Assembly: GCF_963676685.1 (NCBI RefSeq)
Contig: NC_092349.1
Coordinates: 85,634,604-85,698,603, forward strand
DNA: 64,000 nucleotides
Source of the DNA: Mytilus edulis
Taxonomy: Eukaryota > Mollusca > Bivalvia > Mytilida > Mytilidae
Direction: 5' to 3'
The position numbers and the translations under genes were made by a program. The notes under the pieces are model-generated. The model saw nothing but the letters and a program-made list of their open reading frames with translations, was not told the DNA's origin and made no database searches. Of the stretch, positions 60,115 to 64,000 are shown in pieces. Numbering within the stretch: position 1 is the first letter of the stretch; every line of letters begins with the position of its first letter.

Positions 60115-60120
60115 TTTATT
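60115..60120 (-). promoter_or_regulatory. Candidate polyadenylation signal AATAAA
   Basis: 62 nt after the stop codon of the coiled-coil gene; a second AATAAA follows at 60064-60069 in a partly duplicated stretch. Confidence 0.5.
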
Positions 60121-60181
60121 TCTTTTAGATGTCATTCCAACCTTCAATAAATGTATTATAGTATTATTTGTAATGTTTTGA

Positions 60182-60760
60182 TCATGAAATCTTGACACGT
60201 TTGACCATTGGTTCACCGATTGTTTCTACACTATCATCTGTCGCCATTTCTACCATTACATTAGCACACTTAGGATCACCAGTGTCTTCATACTGTATAC
60301 ACACAACGAAAGGATCACCCGAACCACTTTTCTCAAAGTGAACTTTAGTACCCTCTATTCTATGTTCAGAGGATTCGTCAGTAATATCATTATTGCCATT
60401 ACATATGTTTTGTGTGATAGTCTCCTCTAAGTTCATACTTGTTGGCATATCTAAGTTAGAACTTGAGACATTGTCTGTAGAGGAACACATACTAGTGGCA
60501 GGGGACACTTCCTGTACAAGTTCTATACTGTTTTGTGGCAGGTATTGATGGTTCTCAGTTGACATTGTATTTAATATTAAAGGAACAGGTTTATATTCAC
60601 GTTTAAGATTAAGTAAATGTTGATGAAGTAAACTCCGGTGTTGATTTTCCATTTGTTTAAGAATATTTTCTATATTTTTGTCCAGCGGTACACTCAATTG
60701 TTCTAAATAATCTTGTTCACGCTTCTGATAGTCAGCTATTTCATTTCGTAATTCATTAAC
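60182..60760 (-). CDS. Coiled-coil gene, terminal exon
   Basis: 579 nt, 192 codons plus stop TGA at 60182-60184; acceptor TTTTTTGTAG. Continues the coiled coil, then a polar tail with GDPFVVCIQYEDTGDPKCAN and the C-terminal KRVKIS. The frame is open across the full length, much longer than chance in this AT-rich DNA. Confidence 0.85.
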   Translation of the reverse strand, partial: VNELRNEIADYQKREQDYLEQLSVPLDKNIENILKQMENQHRSLLHQHLLNLKREYKPVPLILNTMSTENHQYLPQNSIELVQEVSPATSMCSSTDNVSSSNLDMPTSMNLEETITQNICNGNNDITDESSEHRIEGTKVHFEKSGSGDPFVVCIQYEDTGDPKCANVMVEMATDDSVETIGEPMVKRVKIS

Positions 60761-63148
60761 CTACAAAAAAAATGTTAATAATGAAACAAACTTTATTAAT
60801 AGAGGTTAAATTGTACGTAAGAATGATTAACCCCGAAAAAAATAGCCATAAAACGTAGAAATGTGATAAGATTGTAAGTAAGACAAATTTCCACTAGATT
60901 CAAAACAACTCGGATACAAACAACTGTAGACCAGTAAGCCTTCACATACTCAGGTTTATTAGTTAAAATTTCTGCCTTGTAAAAATATTTTACCAGTGTT
61001 TGTAATTTTTCACTTTTAAGTTGTAAGATTTTGCCTGTCTAAACTTACCCGTGTTTATTATTAAAATATTCGTTCTAACTTGTATGATTGTTTTACCCAT
61101 CCAAGCTTACCTGTATTTGTAATCTAAATATTTTTTTCTGGTACAACTGTTTTGCCTGTCAAAAAGATTTTTTTTATTTGTTTTGCTTTACTTACTTGTG
61201 TTTGCAATTCAAATATTTCTAACTTGTAGAATTGTTTTTACTGCCTTGACCTACCTGAGATTGTAATTCTGATATATCTGATTTATAAGATTGTTCCAAT
61301 AAGATTTTCTCCACCTCTAGTTTTTTATATTTCTGTTTAAGATCTTCTAATTGATTGTCCGTATTCTGATCCTCAGCGATCTCTTTTTCTTCCTCTATAT
61401 TAACTTCTATGTTCACTTCCTAAAAAATAAGGGAGATAATTCAATTAACATCAGAACTTTAGGAAGAGGGTGTATGACATATATGAATGGTGCAAAACCA
61501 CTGCAACCCATCAATTTTGAACTGGTGACCAAATATGAATCATTATGTTTAATAGCATCAGAGAACAGTATTTCAATTTTTTTCAAAGTTCTTTTTACAC
61601 ATTGAAAATTCAGTGTTGGGAAAACATTCAGTAGGTTTCTGACAGCTCATGCCTTACAAATCTTTATTTTCAAGTAAATGATTGAGTATGAAGTCATTCT
61701 GTATATGCATGTAGATGATGATTTTTTTTTTTACACACTGAAAGAAGAAAACGTGATTGCCATCTCCTTAAGTAAAATTTATCACATTAAGCAAACTATA
61801 ATTTTTCATTATAAATCATGCCACTTGTTTTCTCAGTTAAATTGTTTTATATTTGTTATTTTGGGTCTTTATAAAGCTTGCTATGTGGTATGTGTTTTGC
61901 TCATTGTTGAAGGCTGTAGGGTGACCGAAATGTGATAACTTTAAAATCATTTGGTCTCTGTCAGAGAGTTGTCACAATGGTAATCATACCATATCTTCTT
62001 ATTTTAATATATATGCAAGAACTAATTATATAAGTATCCATAGATTTGCCTTTTATCTTTATTGGACAAGGATTTCTGTGTTATGTAGAGCATGCAGTTT
62101 TGGGCATGATGAGTAATATTTATAGTTCACTTGGTAACAGTCAGCAGAAAGACATGTCAATCCTACTGCAGGCAATATTCTGACTCATAGCCAACCACTC
62201 CTTGCTCTTGCTCCTTAATGTCACAAACTTAGCCAAGCAAATACCAATTTTAAAGTCTTTGGTTGAACTTGGCTTGTTGGAACCCAAGATCTCTAGCACT
62301 AAGCAAAACAAATAACCACATGACCACTGAGATGGTTCATTAGATACAAGATACTTACATCATTAGCTATAACTTGTGTAGGTGGTTCCTCTTGTATTAT
62401 CATTATATGATGTGTCTGACCATTAGAACTATCTACAGTTTCCTCAGCAGCAACAGATGTATGAATTTCACCTGACTTTACATTAGTTAAACTCACTTGG
62501 GTAGGATGGCTTATTGCCGCTGGAAGATAAAAGTAAATATTTGAAGCATTATCAATGCTGTAATCCAGTCAATTAGACTTGAACAACCTCAATGTTAACT
62601 AAATATAAAACTACATATGAGTTATATGTTAAACATCAGGCTTTTTAAATATTACTTATATACGTTTTTTTTTCTCCAGAGGTGTCAATTCATACTAATT
62701 TTACTAATTTAAACAATTTTTCTCTCCAACCAACTAGTAATTTTTCTAAAGAAAGGAGATGGTTAACTATTTAAAAATATTTTCTTATATATATATATAA
62801 ACCGTATATAAACTACCCGGGGTATAGCGAAAAATATTACGTGTTAGTGTTGCCCCATACTGTTAGAAAACTTCTTTCAATGTATATACTGTCAATCAGG
62901 GGTACTACTTGTATAAGTAATTTTTACTCCTGACTCACTGTGTTTTTCTAAAAAAACCCACAAAACAGAGAGGATTCATATAGATAAAACCATAGCTGTT
63001 GACACGTGTTACATGGTTGTTACTGACCTAGTTCATGTCCAACCGATGTAGACATGACAGCTTCTGTAAGGGCTGGATGGATAGAAAGACCGGTACTATC
63101 AACAACTGTAGAGGTCATCTCATCTTCATATTTAGGAGGATACACTTC
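60182..63148 (-). CDS. Unidentified acidic coiled-coil protein, C-terminal four exons
   Basis: Gene-level entry joining 63028-63148, 62359-62519, 61255-61419 and 60182-60760 in consistent phase; the gene continues right of the window. The visible about 341 residues have a Thr/Ser/Glu-rich acidic part, a Gln/Glu/Lys-rich coiled coil (LEDLKQKYKKLEVEKILLEQ through NELRNEIADYQKREQDYLEQ), a second helical piece (NIENILKQMENQHRSLLHQH), a Ser/Thr/Asn-rich tail and a basic C-terminus ending in VKRVKIS. The composition and the basic tail would suit a nuclear regulatory protein (inference). I do not recognise the family; no catalytic motif is visible. Confidence 0.78.
61255..61419 (-). CDS. Coiled-coil gene, exon -2
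   Basis: 165 nt (55 codons, phase 0/0) from TTTTTTAG to TCTCAG|GTAGGT. Very acidic start (EVNIEVNIEEEKEIAEDQ), then heptad-like LEDLKQKYKKLEVEKILLEQ. Skippable without frameshift. Confidence 0.78.
62359..62519 (-). CDS. Coiled-coil gene, exon -3
   Basis: 161 nt from CTTCCAG to GAT|GTAAGT (full donor consensus). Contains AISHPTQVSLTNVKSGEIH and HHIMIIQEEPPTQVIAND. The phase fits both sides. Confidence 0.75.
63028..63148 (-). CDS. Coiled-coil gene, exon -4
   Basis: 121 nt from TTTTCAG to CTAG|GTCAGT. Entered in phase 0, with one base left over. Translates as EVYPPKYEDEMTSTVVDSTG, then LSIHPALTEAVMSTSVGHEL. Confidence 0.72.
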
Positions 63149-64000
63149 CTGAAAACATAAAATCAAACAATAGAAAATGTTAAATATCTTTTTGTAATCA
63201 TTCACTTAACACTGCTAAAAAGTATTCAATACTACAAAAAAATTTAAACAAGATACATCATTTACAAAAATTTTGATATACTTTAGCTAAAGGTATTTCT
63301 ACTATAAAGAAGTATGTTTCTTTAAGGTGTCTCATGTGGAATAGGTTTTGAAAACCCTGATGGAGCACCTGAGATCACCTTAAGTTTTGGTTTGGTTCAT
63401 GTTGCTAAATCTTCAGTTTTCTACATGTTGTATGTAGAGTTTTGTGGACTTTCATTTTTTGCAATGACTTAGTCATTTTCTCTTTAGTAGTTTTTTTTTT
63501 AGTTTTGAATGTACCCTTGGTATTGTTTAAAATTGAGAATGGAAATGGGGAATGTGCCAGAGACAACAACCCGACCATAGAAAAAAACAACAGCAGAAGG
63601 TCACCAACAGGTCTTCAATGTAGCGAGAAATTCCCGCACCTGGAGGCGTCCTTCAACTTGCCCCTAAACAAATATATACTAGTTCAGTGATAATGAACGC
63701 CATACTAATTTCCAAATTGTATACAAGAAACTAAAATTAAAATAATACAAGACTAACAAAGGCCAGAGGCTCCTGACTTGGGACAGGCGCAAAAATGTGG
63801 CGGGCTTAAACATGTTTGTGAGATCTCAACCCTCCCCCTATACCTCTAGCCAATGTAGAATTTTGCTTATTTTTTTTTTAGTTATTATCATGATCAACAT
63901 AAGGGCTGTTCCAAAAATAAATGTATGGGGGAAGGAAGGCACTTTTTATTTGACTCCACTATGCATACATTTTAAATTGGATATTTAATTAAATGTTCAA
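63149..64000. other. Intron or upstream part of the coiled-coil gene, with repeat family B
   Basis: Family B copy at 63530-63640 ('attgagaatggaaatgggga', 'caacagcagaaggtcaccaa'), preceded at 63330-63400 by 'gatggagcacctgagatcac', a word related to family C. The short frames on both strands come from these repeats. Confidence 0.5.

Larger units (their letters stand above)
60761..63027. other. Introns of the coiled-coil gene
   Basis: Introns 60761-61254, 61420-62358 and 62520-63027. The first contains loosely repeated blocks around 'ttgtaagattttgcctgtct'. A partial family A word lies near 61960-61990. No further exon seen. Confidence 0.5.

Overview
This is an AT-rich, intron-rich eukaryotic nuclear window. 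It most likely comes from a bivalve mollusc, probably a mussel (Mytilidae). The evidence is small phase-consistent exons with GT-AG borders, a CYP4 gene and a CARD/STAND/ankyrin gene of the kind expanded in bivalves, and many interspersed repeats of mussel type. The species call is inference from memory of such genomes; no search was run. No prokaryotic operons, rRNA or functional tRNA genes were seen. Exon borders were read by eye and checked by codon phase.

Layout. (1) 1-20.8 kb, minus strand: a CYP4-family cytochrome P450 gene. Eleven consecutive coding exon positions are recovered, carrying the membrane anchor, I-helix, ExxR, PERF and heme-cysteine motifs. The last exon lies left of the window. 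The exon with the K-helix ExxR motif is present twice in tandem (7512-7707 and 7763-7958). Both copies have the same length and phase, and joining them would create an immediate stop codon, as expected of mutually exclusive exons. The introns hold a 53-bp satellite, a 'GGTATTTTGA' G/C-run repeat array, a tRNA-Ser-like SINE, a 2.2-kb foldback element and small palindromic elements. (2) 20.8-31.3 kb: intergenic and repeat-rich. It includes a 2.86-kb element with 18-bp terminal inverted repeats flanked by TTAA, and a 0.9-kb foldback element. (3) 31.35-33.42 kb, plus strand: an intact single-exon gene for a type II membrane protein of the DUF229 (alkaline-phosphatase-like/sulfatase-like) family. 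(4) 33.4-38.1 kb: intergenic repeats.

(5) 38.16-45.68 kb, minus strand: a six-exon gene encoding two tandem CARD-like domains, a linker, a STAND-type P-loop NTPase and about seven ankyrin repeats. This is an intracellular NLR/Apaf-like receptor architecture; its extreme N-terminus is unresolved. (6) 45.7-49.4 kb: palindromic and TIR elements. (7) 49.4-52.3 kb, plus strand: a 5'-truncated but otherwise open non-LTR retrotransposon (892 codons). Beside it at 52.34-53.51 kb, on the minus strand, lies a related but broken LINE with an inverted duplicate of part of its sequence; the two may be nested. (8) 53.7-60.2 kb: intergenic, with a 565-bp near-palindrome and a 52-bp tandem array. (9) 60.18-63.15 kb, minus strand: the last four exons of an unidentified acidic coiled-coil protein gene that continues beyond the right edge.

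The genes do not form a pathway. The two observations most worth following are the P450 exon duplication and the CARD-CARD-STAND-ankyrin receptor.
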